Shown: positions 1 through 5,909 of the stretch, piece after piece | Layout of the letters: each line of letters starts with the position of its first letter | How positions within the stretch are numbered: position 1 is the first letter of the stretch | Assembly: GCA_964414015.1 (NCBI GenBank) | Contig: CAYPUE010000028.1 | Span: 1-10,195, forward strand | Source: JAUSEW01 sp964414015 | GTDB lineage: Bacteria > Patescibacteriota > Microgenomatia > Levybacterales > UBA12049 | Reading direction: 5' to 3' | Length of the DNA: 10,195 nucleotides | Notes under the pieces: generated by a model | What the model was told of the DNA's origin: nothing | The model's database searches: none | Seen by the model: only the letters and a program-made list of their open reading frames with translations | Made by a program: the position numbers and the translations under genes

Positions 1-19
1 CTCGAAGCCGTTTGATATA

Positions 20-48
20 TTGACAGAATTTTATAGAGAAAGTATAGT
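20..48 (+). promoter_or_regulatory. Promoter of the coiled-coil gene
   Basis: A perfect -35 box TTGACA (20-25), a 17-base spacer and a -10 box TATAGT (43-48). Only six bases separate the -10 box from the ATG at 55, so transcription should begin at or next to the start codon, giving a leaderless message. No Shine-Dalgarno sequence precedes the ATG. Confidence 0.8.
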
Positions 49-54
49 TACTTT

Positions 55-408
55 ATGTTAACCAAAAATGATCTGCAACAAATTAAAGGAGTCGTAAAAG
101 AAGAAGTTGAACCTATAAAGAAGCAACTAAGTGTTGTTGAGACTAAAGTAGCAACCATTGAGACTAAAGTAGCAACCATTGAAACCAAAGTGGACACGGT
201 TGAGATGAAGGTTGAAGTAGTGAATAAACGAGTAGATCAATTAGGCGGTCAATTAAAACAAACTGAACAAAAGTTGGAAAAGGCAATTGTAAAAAGCCAG
301 GAAGAAACTATCGAGGTTCTTTCCGACCTTATACATACAGGCTATGACATGCACGAAAAGAGAATAAAGAAGATAGAAAACATCTTACAAATAACAAACC
401 CCCAGTAA
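55..408 (+). CDS. Small heptad-repeat coiled-coil protein
   Basis: A 117-residue protein of unknown function. It is dominated by seven-residue repeats from about residue 28 to 65, of the form VETKVAT, IETKVAT, IETKVDT, VEMKVEV, with hydrophobic residues at the a and d positions, as in a long parallel coiled coil. Lysine/glutamate-rich flanks continue the helix to about residue 95. A second short helix ends the protein. There is no signal peptide, membrane segment or catalytic motif, so an oligomerising or scaffold role is the most that can be inferred. The start at 55 is supported by the promoter six bases upstream. It is a single-gene unit ahead of tRNA-Gln. Low-complexity heptads match many unrelated proteins, so a family assignment from similarity alone would be unsafe. 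Confidence 0.8.
   Translation: MLTKNDLQQIKGVVKEEVEPIKKQLSVVETKVATIETKVATIETKVDTVEMKVEVVNKRVDQLGGQLKQTEQKLEKAIVKSQEETIEVLSDLIHTGYDMHEKRIKKIENILQITNPQ
139..222 (+). repeat. 21-bp tandem repeats encoding the heptads
   Basis: Units of 21 bases in register with the heptads. Units 139-159 and 160-180 are identical at DNA level. Units 181-201 and 202-222 are diverged copies. Identity at silent positions points to recent tandem duplication rather than protein-level selection alone. Copy-number changes would stay in frame and alter coiled-coil length by one heptad. Confidence 0.85.
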
Positions 409-482
409 TACCGACGATATTTTTTGTTTCTAAAGATTTTTTAGTAATTCCCCTCTCAATCATACAAATACCAAGCGTTATA

Positions 483-491
483 TGCTAAAAT
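483..491 (+). promoter_or_regulatory. Probable extended -10 of tRNA-Gln
   Basis: TGC followed by TAAAAT (486-491) forms an extended -10 (TGnTAnnnT). It lies 10 bases before the first base of tRNA-Gln. No good -35 box is seen at the expected spacing. The stretch 409-482 before it holds nothing else that I recognise. Confidence 0.5.
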
Positions 492-501
492 TAGAATATA
501 T

Positions 502-572
502 TGCGGGATCGTTTAATGGTAGGACGGAGGACTTTGGATCCTCTAATCTAGGTTCGATTCCTAGTCCCGCAG
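502..572 (+). tRNA. tRNA-Gln (anticodon UUG)
   Basis: A complete 71-base cloverleaf. Acceptor stem TGCGGGA (502-508) pairs with TCCCGCA (565-571), with discriminator G572. The anticodon stem GAGGA/TCCTC (527-531/539-543) encloses loop CTTTGGA with anticodon TTG at 534-536. The T arm CTAGG-TTCGATT-CCTAG is perfect. CCA is not encoded, so it must be added enzymatically. Confidence 0.96.
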
Positions 573-614
573 CTATCCTTCGCTAAAGCTACTGACTAGC
601 ATGGATTCCTATTC

Positions 615-643
615 TTGAGAGAAGAACTGGTTTTTGCTATACT
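615..643 (+). promoter_or_regulatory. Promoter of the thioesterase-like gene
   Basis: -35 box TTGAGA (615-620), 17-base spacer, -10 box TATACT (638-643) with an upstream TGC extension. The ATG at 652 follows after eight bases, so the message should be leaderless or have a leader of one or two bases. This rules out an upstream TTG codon (634) as the start, because it lies inside the promoter. Confidence 0.8.
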
Positions 644-651
644 CCAAACCT

Positions 652-1110
652 ATGTCCATAAGAGAAAGAATTCCCATTAGACACGATTTATTTGAATATG
701 CCAAAGAAGTAGTTATTGAGAAAAAAGGAATAGACCATAATGTCCATTTAAATCACAAAGGATACTTCGCCATCTGCGAAGCTCAACGAGATCTTTTTAT
801 TAAAGACTGCGGCATAGATAGTGAAGCAATTAGGAGAACCCTTGGTCTTAGGATGGTCGTTGCTAGGGATGGTACTTTTGATTTTAAACGCCAAGTATTT
901 GAAGGGGACAAGATAAGCGTATACACATCCGCCGAGGTAGTATTGGCCCATTTACGGTTTAATCAACGTATGGTTAGAGAAGGAGTTGACGTCTTCAATC
1001 TTCAATGTAAAATTGCAGTTATAAATGTAACTGGTGAACCACAAAGACTGCCGGACGAAATTAAAGACAAGATAAATCAGGCAAATCTTACGAAACAGAC
1101 GAAGCAGTAA
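652..1110 (+). CDS. Hotdog-fold (4HBT-type) thioesterase-like protein
   Basis: A 152-residue protein with the layout of single-domain hotdog acyl-CoA or acyl-ACP thioesterases. Near the N terminus, residues 29-38 (DHNVHLNHKG, then Y38) resemble the family signature D-x-x-H-x-N-x-x-x-Y, where the Asp/His region lies at the thioester. It runs into the long central helix (about 38-53). Later beta-strand-like segments include GDKISVYTSAEVV (85-97), the usual 'GDxxxVxT' strand. Length matches the family, normally 130-150 residues. Substrate cannot be told: possibilities include thioester proofreading or fatty-acyl release. The start at 652 is chosen because the -10 box ends eight bases upstream. 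It stands alone between tRNA-Gln and the next promoter. The fold assignment is reasonably sure; the enzymatic activity is inference. Confidence 0.75.
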   Translation: MSIRERIPIRHDLFEYAKEVVIEKKGIDHNVHLNHKGYFAICEAQRDLFIKDCGIDSEAIRRTLGLRMVVARDGTFDFKRQVFEGDKISVYTSAEVVLAHLRFNQRMVREGVDVFNLQCKIAVINVTGEPQRLPDEIKDKINQANLTKQTKQ

Positions 1111-1141
1111 TATTTAGATTTAGAGTTTCTAGGATAATCTA

Positions 1142-1170
1142 TTGACATTGCGTATTATGGGTTATATAAT
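1142..1170 (+). promoter_or_regulatory. Consensus sigma70-type promoter
   Basis: A perfect consensus: TTGACA (1142-1147), 17-base spacer, TATAAT (1165-1170). The ATG at 1182 is 11 bases beyond the -10 box, predicting a leader of about four or five bases. This is the strongest promoter by sequence in the window, driving a small gene of unknown function. Confidence 0.9.
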
Positions 1171-1181
1171 GCCGTTGACTT

Positions 1182-1568
1182 ATGGCAAGGGAAGCATTTT
1201 CACCAACTTCTGAACAACTATGCAGCAGTTTGGTTAAGCAAGCTAAGGATTGGGTAAAACAACAGGCAAAATCCATAGAGTATAATTTCCCGACGTTAAA
1301 AGATGGCACTGTAGGGCTACAAATAGGATATTCCATGTCAGAACTTTATGCGAAAGTTTTACGGCCCGATGGTCGATTATATTATGCAGATCTAGCTCAC
1401 GTTGGTCCAGCCAAAAGAAATGACATGCCATTAGCACCAAGTCAATATTTGTCTTTTGACACTCTTGAAGAAATCCAAATGGCAGTTAATCAAGTTAAAT
1501 TAACTTTAAGGAAAGAACGAAGACCAAGCCCAATTTCCGGCATAAGAAGTATTTTTACTAAAAGTTAA
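1182..1568 (+). CDS. Unrecognised 128-aa protein with consensus promoter
   Basis: I do not recognise this family. The protein starts with an amphipathic, charged N-terminal half (residues 1-35, QLCSSLVKQAKDWVKQQA) that looks helical. An alternating, beta-rich middle follows (about 35-75, including the stretches VGLQIGYSM and GRLYYADLAHVG). A short helix (about 90-110) and a basic tail (RKERRPSP, ending IFTKS) complete it. There are no cysteine pairs, membrane segments or signal peptide. It may be a small cytoplasmic, possibly nucleic-acid-binding protein given the basic C terminus, but that is speculation. The start is fixed by the perfect promoter 11 bases upstream. It is monocistronic, with a separate promoter for obg downstream. 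Confidence 0.75.
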   Translation: MAREAFSPTSEQLCSSLVKQAKDWVKQQAKSIEYNFPTLKDGTVGLQIGYSMSELYAKVLRPDGRLYYADLAHVGPAKRNDMPLAPSQYLSFDTLEEIQMAVNQVKLTLRKERRPSPISGIRSIFTKS

Positions 1569-1590
1569 TTCGCTTCCAACCTCCTATTTA

Positions 1591-1618
1591 TTCTCAACTT
1601 TCACAAAAATGGTACAAT
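1591..1618 (+). promoter_or_regulatory. Promoter of obg
   Basis: An extended -10, TGG plus TACAAT (1613-1618), with a weak -35 TTCTCA (1591-1596) 16 bases upstream. The ATG at 1628 is nine bases beyond the -10 box, again predicting an almost leaderless message. Confidence 0.7.
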
Positions 1619-1627
1619 GGCTTCAGC

Positions 1628-2587
1628 ATGTTGGTAGATAATATTGGATTATATATTAGGGCGGGCAATGGCGGCAATGGCGCAGCCACGTTTTTAAGAA
1701 ACGGTGCTACTGCCAAAGGCGGACCGGATGGGGGAAATGGCGGAAACGGAGGAAATATTTATTTTCTCGGGTCAACCAATATTAACGACCTTCGTCAATT
1801 CCGCTTTCAGAAAAAAATTATTGCCCAGGATGGTATCGCCGGCAAACACAAAAAGTTATTTGGAAAAAACGCTCCGCATCTAACCATCCTTTTGCCTGTT
1901 GGCACACGAGTGACCGATACTAGTTCTGGCAATGTGATTGAAATAACCGATACGGTTAATCCTATTCTTGTAGCTCGTGGCGGAAAAGGCGGACGGGGCA
2001 ATACCGAATTCAAATCATCTACAAATCAAGCTCCGCGCTATGCGGAAAAAGGTACCTTGGGAGAGGTCAAAAGATTGCGGTTGGAGTTGAGATTAATCGC
2101 CGATGTCGGACTAATCGGCTTGCCAAATGCAGGAAAAAGCAGTCTTCTCTCCGTTTTGACAAATGCCACTCCCAAAATCGGCAATTACGCATTTACCACA
2201 CTTGAACCAAACATCGGGATCATGGACAAGTACCCTATTGCCGATATTCCCGGGTTGATTGAAGGCGCGTCAAGCGGGCGGGGATTGGGAGTTTCATTTC
2301 TTCGGCATATTGAGAAAACGAAAGTTTTGGTTCACTGCATAGATGCTACGGATGAAAATGCGGAAAAAGCATACGAAACAGTTCGCAATGAGTTCAAGCA
2401 ATACAGTACTGCATTATTGGACAAACCTGAAATAATTTTACTTACGAAAATCGATCTTGCGGATGAAGGACAAATCAAGAAAAATATAAAGATCTTGAAG
2501 AAAACAGGCAAGCAAGTTCTCGCCTCGTCAATCTATGATCCAAAAAGTCTGAAAACATTAGAACAAACCCTCGAAAACCTCCTGTAA
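1628..2587 (+). CDS. obg: Obg/CgtA GTPase
   Basis: An essential ribosome-associated GTPase of the Obg family, involved in 50S maturation and stress control. The N-terminal glycine-rich Obg fold (about 1-158) is recognisable from AGNGGNGA (12-19), GGPDGGNGGNGG (31-42) and the later ARGGKGGRGN. The G domain follows: G1 GLPNAGKSS (164-172), G2 threonine in AFTTLEPN (188-195), G3 DIPG (206-209), G4 TKID (273-276) and G5 ASS (299-301). At 319 residues it ends right after the G domain, lacking the variable C-terminal OCT domain found in some Obg proteins. Two oddities: G4 has Thr where NKxD is usual, and the usual RREK-type segment before GGPDGG is replaced by LRNGATAKGG. The start at 1628 fits the promoter and the conserved N terminus. 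It is a single-gene unit. Confidence 0.95.
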   Translation: MLVDNIGLYIRAGNGGNGAATFLRNGATAKGGPDGGNGGNGGNIYFLGSTNINDLRQFRFQKKIIAQDGIAGKHKKLFGKNAPHLTILLPVGTRVTDTSSGNVIEITDTVNPILVARGGKGGRGNTEFKSSTNQAPRYAEKGTLGEVKRLRLELRLIADVGLIGLPNAGKSSLLSVLTNATPKIGNYAFTTLEPNIGIMDKYPIADIPGLIEGASSGRGLGVSFLRHIEKTKVLVHCIDATDENAEKAYETVRNEFKQYSTALLDKPEIILLTKIDLADEGQIKKNIKILKKTGKQVLASSIYDPKSLKTLEQTLENLL

Positions 2588-2589
2588 TT

Positions 2590-2618
2590 TTGCTTTTATT
2601 GAACTTTTGTGGTATAAT
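2590..2618 (+). promoter_or_regulatory. Promoter of the DEAD-box helicase with long leader
   Basis: An extended -10, TGG plus TATAAT (2613-2618), with a weak -35 TTGCTT (2590-2595) at 17 bases. Transcription would start near 2625, about 157 bases before the helicase ATG. The leader (2625-2781) contains a small hairpin (AAGCA 2641-2645 with TGCTT 2653-2657), a T-run around 2707-2713 and a pyrimidine-rich stretch, and no convincing open frame. A TAAAAT abutting the ATG is badly placed to be an alternative -10. Confidence 0.65.
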
Positions 2619-2781
2619 AGCGTTAATCTTGGCAGGTTTAAAGCAATAAATCTGCTTAATTTTGAAAAGTTTTTGATTAGATAAGTTAAAGATAATAACC
2701 AATACACATTTTTTTAAATTCGTATCTTTTCCCCTACTCATAACCTCACTTCTTATTTAGGCAGTTTTATTCCTTTAAAAT

Positions 2782-4002
2782 ATGAATAGACGAAGATTTA
2801 GCAGCAGAGGCTTTAATCCAAGAAGAAATTTTGGCAGAGGTTTCGGCAAAAGATTCGCCCAAAAGATAATGCCCAATTCCGAACTTATTGGAGCAATCCA
2901 GGCGGGTAGGGCTGTAAATGAAATAAAGCAAACACAGCCGGAAGCTGAATTTATTCCCCAAAATAAATTTGAGGATTTCCAAATTTCACCGCTTGTTTTA
3001 GAAAATATTAAACATAAAGGCTATACCTTACCTACTCCAATTCAAGATCAGGCAATTGCGCCAATCATTGAAGGACGGGATGTTATCGGTATTGCCAATA
3101 CGGGCACAGGGAAAACTGCTGCTTTTTTAATTCCTCTGGTTGATAAAGTTTTTAGAAATAAATCCGAAAGAGTGCTCATTGTTGCCCCAACCCACGAATT
3201 GGTCATGCAGATTCAGGAAGAGCTGCGAGGTTTTGCCAAAGGATTGGGAATATATACGGCGCTATGTATCGGAGGCGTAGGCATGGGAAGACAAATTTCC
3301 CAATTACGCCAAAACCCGCATTTCGTAATCGGTACTCCGGGCAGACTTAAAGACTTGATTGAAGAAAGAAATTTACAGCTGTCCCAATTTAAAAACGTTG
3401 TTTTGGATGAGGCTGACCGGATGGTGGACATCGGTTTTGTCAATGACATAAAGTATTTCATTTCTCTTCTTCCTCAAGCCCGCCAGTCGCTTTTTTTCTC
3501 GGCAACTATTTCGGGGAAGGTAAAAGAAGTTTTGCAAAAATTTGTTAAAAATCCCGTTACCATATCTGTTAAAAAACAGGAAACTGCAGAAAATATTGAG
3601 CAAGAAGTCATCAGAGTTGAACCAGGATACAATAAAATTGATAAATTACATGATTTACTAGGACAAGAGGGGTTTGACAAAGTGCTTATTTTTGGCCGGA
3701 CGAAGTGGGGAGTGCAAAAATTAACAGATGAACTTATCAGACGGGGATTTAAAGCCGGAGCAATCCACGGAAATAAAAGACAGAACCAAAGACAGAAAAT
3801 TTTGGATGCTTTCAAAAATAATGAGATCCAGATACTTTTAGCCACTGATGTTGCCTCACGAGGATTGGATATTCCGGATGTAAGTCATGTGATAAATTAC
3901 GATATGCCTGAATCATACGAAGTGTATGTCCATAGAATCGGCAGAACAGGACGAGCGGATAAAAAGGGAATTGCTTTAACATTTTTGGAGCCAAACAGCT
4001 AA
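2782..4002 (+). CDS. DEAD-box RNA helicase, RhlE/CsdA-like
   Basis: An ATP-dependent RNA helicase with both RecA-like domains. Visible motifs: Q motif around PTPIQDQ (84-90), Walker A NTGTGKT (106-112), Ia APTHEL (135-140), GG (164-165), Ib TPGRLKDL (185-192), II DEAD (209-212), III SAT (240-242), IV LIFGRTK (302-308), V ATDVASRGLDIPDV (354-367) and VI HRIGRTGR (384-391). At 406 residues it is a minimal core that stops 15 residues after motif VI. The arginine/glycine/phenylalanine-rich RNA-binding tail that such helicases often carry at the C terminus seems to sit at the N terminus instead (residues 1-28, repeated RGF/GRG). Likely roles are ribosome assembly or mRNA unfolding, as for RhlE, CsdA and CshA; which one cannot be told. 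The long leader hints at post-transcriptional control. The gene converges with the Nudix gene, ten bases away. Confidence 0.93.
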   Translation: MNRRRFSSRGFNPRRNFGRGFGKRFAQKIMPNSELIGAIQAGRAVNEIKQTQPEAEFIPQNKFEDFQISPLVLENIKHKGYTLPTPIQDQAIAPIIEGRDVIGIANTGTGKTAAFLIPLVDKVFRNKSERVLIVAPTHELVMQIQEELRGFAKGLGIYTALCIGGVGMGRQISQLRQNPHFVIGTPGRLKDLIEERNLQLSQFKNVVLDEADRMVDIGFVNDIKYFISLLPQARQSLFFSATISGKVKEVLQKFVKNPVTISVKKQETAENIEQEVIRVEPGYNKIDKLHDLLGQEGFDKVLIFGRTKWGVQKLTDELIRRGFKAGAIHGNKRQNQRQKILDAFKNNEIQILLATDVASRGLDIPDVSHVINYDMPESYEVYVHRIGRTGRADKKGIALTFLEPNS

Positions 4003-4012
4003 AACCTTAACG

Positions 4013-4471
4013 CTAGGCTCTATTTTGAGAAAATTGCCTGGGGTCTTTTTTTACGCCTGCCTTTGTTCTTGCAGCCGCATCAATGACGCGTTTACCTATG
4101 ATAATATCCTGTTTTGTCTGTTCATCAACAGGTAATTTAGAGATCTGCCTAAGGGTAAACCACTCCACAGCATAACCTTTTCTTGCGGGAATTTTTTTCT
4201 TACTATTGTTAATCAACGCGTAAAACAAAAAGCAGTTATTGTTTATTTTTTTGTCAAAGTAATCGTAGATCGGATAGATCTCTTTGGCTGTAATTTTTAT
4301 CTTCAATTCTTTAGAAGCAATCCTATGGAATGTACCTATGGGAACTTCGTCTTTTTGGTTTTTTGCACCAAACAATGACCAAAGAGGACTGGATAATTTT
4401 CGTTGCTGCAAGAGAATTTGTTGGGTAGACAGATGGTAAAAAAATCCGCTTGCATAAAACTTCTTATGCAT
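4013..4471 (-). CDS. Nudix-fold protein with degenerate Nudix box
   Basis: A 152-residue protein with the layout of a Nudix hydrolase: an N-terminal beta segment (KKFYASGFFYHL, QQILLQQRK), a WSLFGAK turn where Nudix proteins have 'W.lPGG', then the Nudix-box position (about 35-58) and C-terminal strands (FLFYALIN, VEWFTLRQI) and helix. The box consensus GX5EX7REUXEEXGU is only partly kept: G35, E42, R50 and E55 can be aligned, but the catalytic RE and EE pairs are broken (RIASKELK). It may have lost hydrolysis, use altered metal ligands, or serve as a binding protein. The ATG at 4471 lies seven bases from its own -10 box. It is divergent from nadD and convergent with the helicase. Confidence 0.72.
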   Translation of the reverse strand: MHKKFYASGFFYHLSTQQILLQQRKLSSPLWSLFGAKNQKDEVPIGTFHRIASKELKIKITAKEIYPIYDYFDKKINNNCFLFYALINNSKKKIPARKGYAVEWFTLRQISKLPVDEQTKQDIIIGKRVIDAAARTKAGVKKDPRQFSQNRA

Positions 4472-4478
4472 TGTACCT

Positions 4479-4487
4479 ATTATACCA
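4479..4487 (-). promoter_or_regulatory. Extended -10 of the Nudix gene
   Basis: Reading on the minus strand, TGG precedes a perfect TATAAT (4484-4479). Seven bases follow before the ATG at 4471, so the predicted transcription start coincides with the start codon. No -35 box is evident, as expected for an extended -10 promoter. Confidence 0.75.
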
Positions 4488-4515
4488 CAAAAATGAGCGA
4501 AAAACTAAACCAATC

Positions 4516-4524
4516 TGTTATAAT
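4516..4524 (+). promoter_or_regulatory. Extended -10 of the nadD-nadE operon
   Basis: TGT followed by a perfect TATAAT (4519-4524). Exactly seven bases separate it from the ATG at 4532, the same geometry as the divergent Nudix promoter about 35 bases away. This geometry argues that 4532, not the ATG at 4526 or further upstream codons, is the true nadD start. Confidence 0.75.
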
Positions 4525-4531
4525 TATGCTG

Positions 4532-5128
4532 ATGAAAATAGCAATTCTCGGCGGAAGCTTTGATCCGCCCCACATCGGACACGCTTTAGCTGCAGTACAA
4601 ATTAAAGAGTTGCTAAACTTAGATCAGATTTGGCTTATGCCTTGCTTCATTCATCCGTTCGGAAAAAAACTTTCTGATGTCAACCACAGATTTTCTATGG
4701 CAAAATGTTTAGAAAATAAAAATATTAAGGTTTCCGATTTTGAACTTAGAAAGAAAAAAGTAAGCTATACAATTGATACTCTTAATGCCTTATCGAAAAA
4801 ATATAAAAACGATATTTTCTATTGGATATTAAGTTCTGAAGATCTGGAAAATTTCCAAAAATGGAAAAGCTGGCAAGAAATTATTAGAAAATATAATTTG
4901 ATAATTTTCCCGCGCAGACCGCAAGTAAATCTTAAGGAAAAAGTGAAAAAATGCTTAAATCTAAAATCTATACCCGACAACATCACCGTAATAAGTTTGG
5001 ATAAACTAGTTACTGTAGGCATTTCCTCAACGATTATAAGAGAAAGAGTAACTAAAAATTTATCTATTGCCTATATGGTTCCGGAAAAAATCGAAAATTT
5101 TATTTCAACAAACAAACTGTATAAATAA
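4532..5128 (+). CDS. nadD: Nicotinate-nucleotide adenylyltransferase
   Basis: Adenylates nicotinate mononucleotide with ATP to give nicotinate adenine dinucleotide, the penultimate step of NAD synthesis. The 198-residue protein has the complete nucleotidyltransferase signature: GGSFDPPHIGH at 7-17 (HxGH catalytic motif, H14 and H17) and ISSTIIRERV at 164-173. The NHRFSMAKCL helix (51-60) and the WKSWQEI segment (111-117) are also typical of NadD. The family's 'G-A-D' before that segment is here SSED, a mild deviation. Length is normal for NadD. A longer reading back to 4403 is possible but overlaps the divergent Nudix gene and its promoter, and conservation starts at MKIAILGG. nadE follows after five bases. 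Confidence 0.92.
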   Translation: MKIAILGGSFDPPHIGHALAAVQIKELLNLDQIWLMPCFIHPFGKKLSDVNHRFSMAKCLENKNIKVSDFELRKKKVSYTIDTLNALSKKYKNDIFYWILSSEDLENFQKWKSWQEIIRKYNLIIFPRRPQVNLKEKVKKCLNLKSIPDNITVISLDKLVTVGISSTIIRERVTKNLSIAYMVPEKIENFISTNKLYK

Positions 5129-5133
5129 AATAT

Positions 5134-5904
5134 ATGGATAAAAATTTTTTAGACATAAATCCCAAAAACGAAAAGAACAAAATTACGAATTTTTTGAAAA
5201 ATACACTAAGCAAACAAAAAATTAAAAACGTCATCATCGGACTATCCGGGGGAATAGATTCTATGATAAGCTTCTATCTTCTGAAAAACATTCTTCCTGT
5301 GAAAAATATTTTTATTGCCCACCTATATTATTTCGAAAAATCTTCTGACGATTTAGATAAAGTTATTAAAACTGCGGGCGTACCTCTGGAAAATATCCAC
5401 TATCTGTCTATAAAAAAGCCTGCAGATACACTTTGCGAACTTTTAAAAATTGGGGACGATAAAGTAAGGATAGGTAATGTTATGGCAAGAATTAGAATGA
5501 TTATTCTTTATGATTTGGCTAAAAAATACAATGCTCTTGTTTGCGGTACGGAAAATAAATCTGAACACTATTTGGGATATTTCACCCGTTTCGGAGATGA
5601 AGCATCAGATATAGAGCCAATTAGGCATTTATACAAAACTCAAGTCTATCAGCTCGCTTCATATCTTAATGTTCCCAAAGAATTTATTCTAAAACCACCA
5701 ACCGCAGGCCTTTGGGAAGGGCAAACCGATGAGCAAGAATTTGGATTTTCCTATCAAGATGCCGACCCGATACTGTATTTATATTTTGAGAAAAAAATGA
5801 CTTTGGAAAAGATAAAAAATATGGGATTTGCAAATGCGGAAAAAATTATAAATTTCGCCAATAAAAACGCTTACAAGCATAATACTCCTTACGTATTGAA
5901 GTAA
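5134..5904 (+). CDS. nadE: Ammonia-dependent NAD synthetase
   Basis: Amidates nicotinate adenine dinucleotide to NAD with ATP, completing the pathway begun by the preceding gene. The 256-residue single-domain N-type PP-loop enzyme shows SGGIDS (38-43), the GNVMARIRM helix (114-122), GTENKSE (138-144), GYFTRFGDEASDI (148-160) and KPPTAGLWEGQTDE (187-200), all diagnostic of NadE. There is no N-terminal glutaminase (nitrilase) domain, so free ammonia is the expected nitrogen donor. The gap to nadD is five bases and there is no Shine-Dalgarno. TATAAA at 5120-5125, eight bases before the ATG, could serve as an additional internal promoter. This pairing implies that nicotinate mononucleotide is made elsewhere or obtained from outside. 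Confidence 0.94.
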   Translation: MDKNFLDINPKNEKNKITNFLKNTLSKQKIKNVIIGLSGGIDSMISFYLLKNILPVKNIFIAHLYYFEKSSDDLDKVIKTAGVPLENIHYLSIKKPADTLCELLKIGDDKVRIGNVMARIRMIILYDLAKKYNALVCGTENKSEHYLGYFTRFGDEASDIEPIRHLYKTQVYQLASYLNVPKEFILKPPTAGLWEGQTDEQEFGFSYQDADPILYLYFEKKMTLEKIKNMGFANAEKIINFANKNAYKHNTPYVLK

Positions 5905-5909
5905 AAATC

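Noticed and set aside
139..222. Tandem repeats as a CRISPR array
   Set aside because: The units are contiguous without spacers and lie in a coding frame.
634..651. TTG start of the thioesterase-like gene
   Set aside because: It lies within the spacer and -10 of the promoter, so it would not be transcribed.
4403..4531. N-terminal extension of nadD
   Set aside because: It overlaps the divergent Nudix gene and both promoters, and the family N terminus is MKIAILGGSF at 4532.
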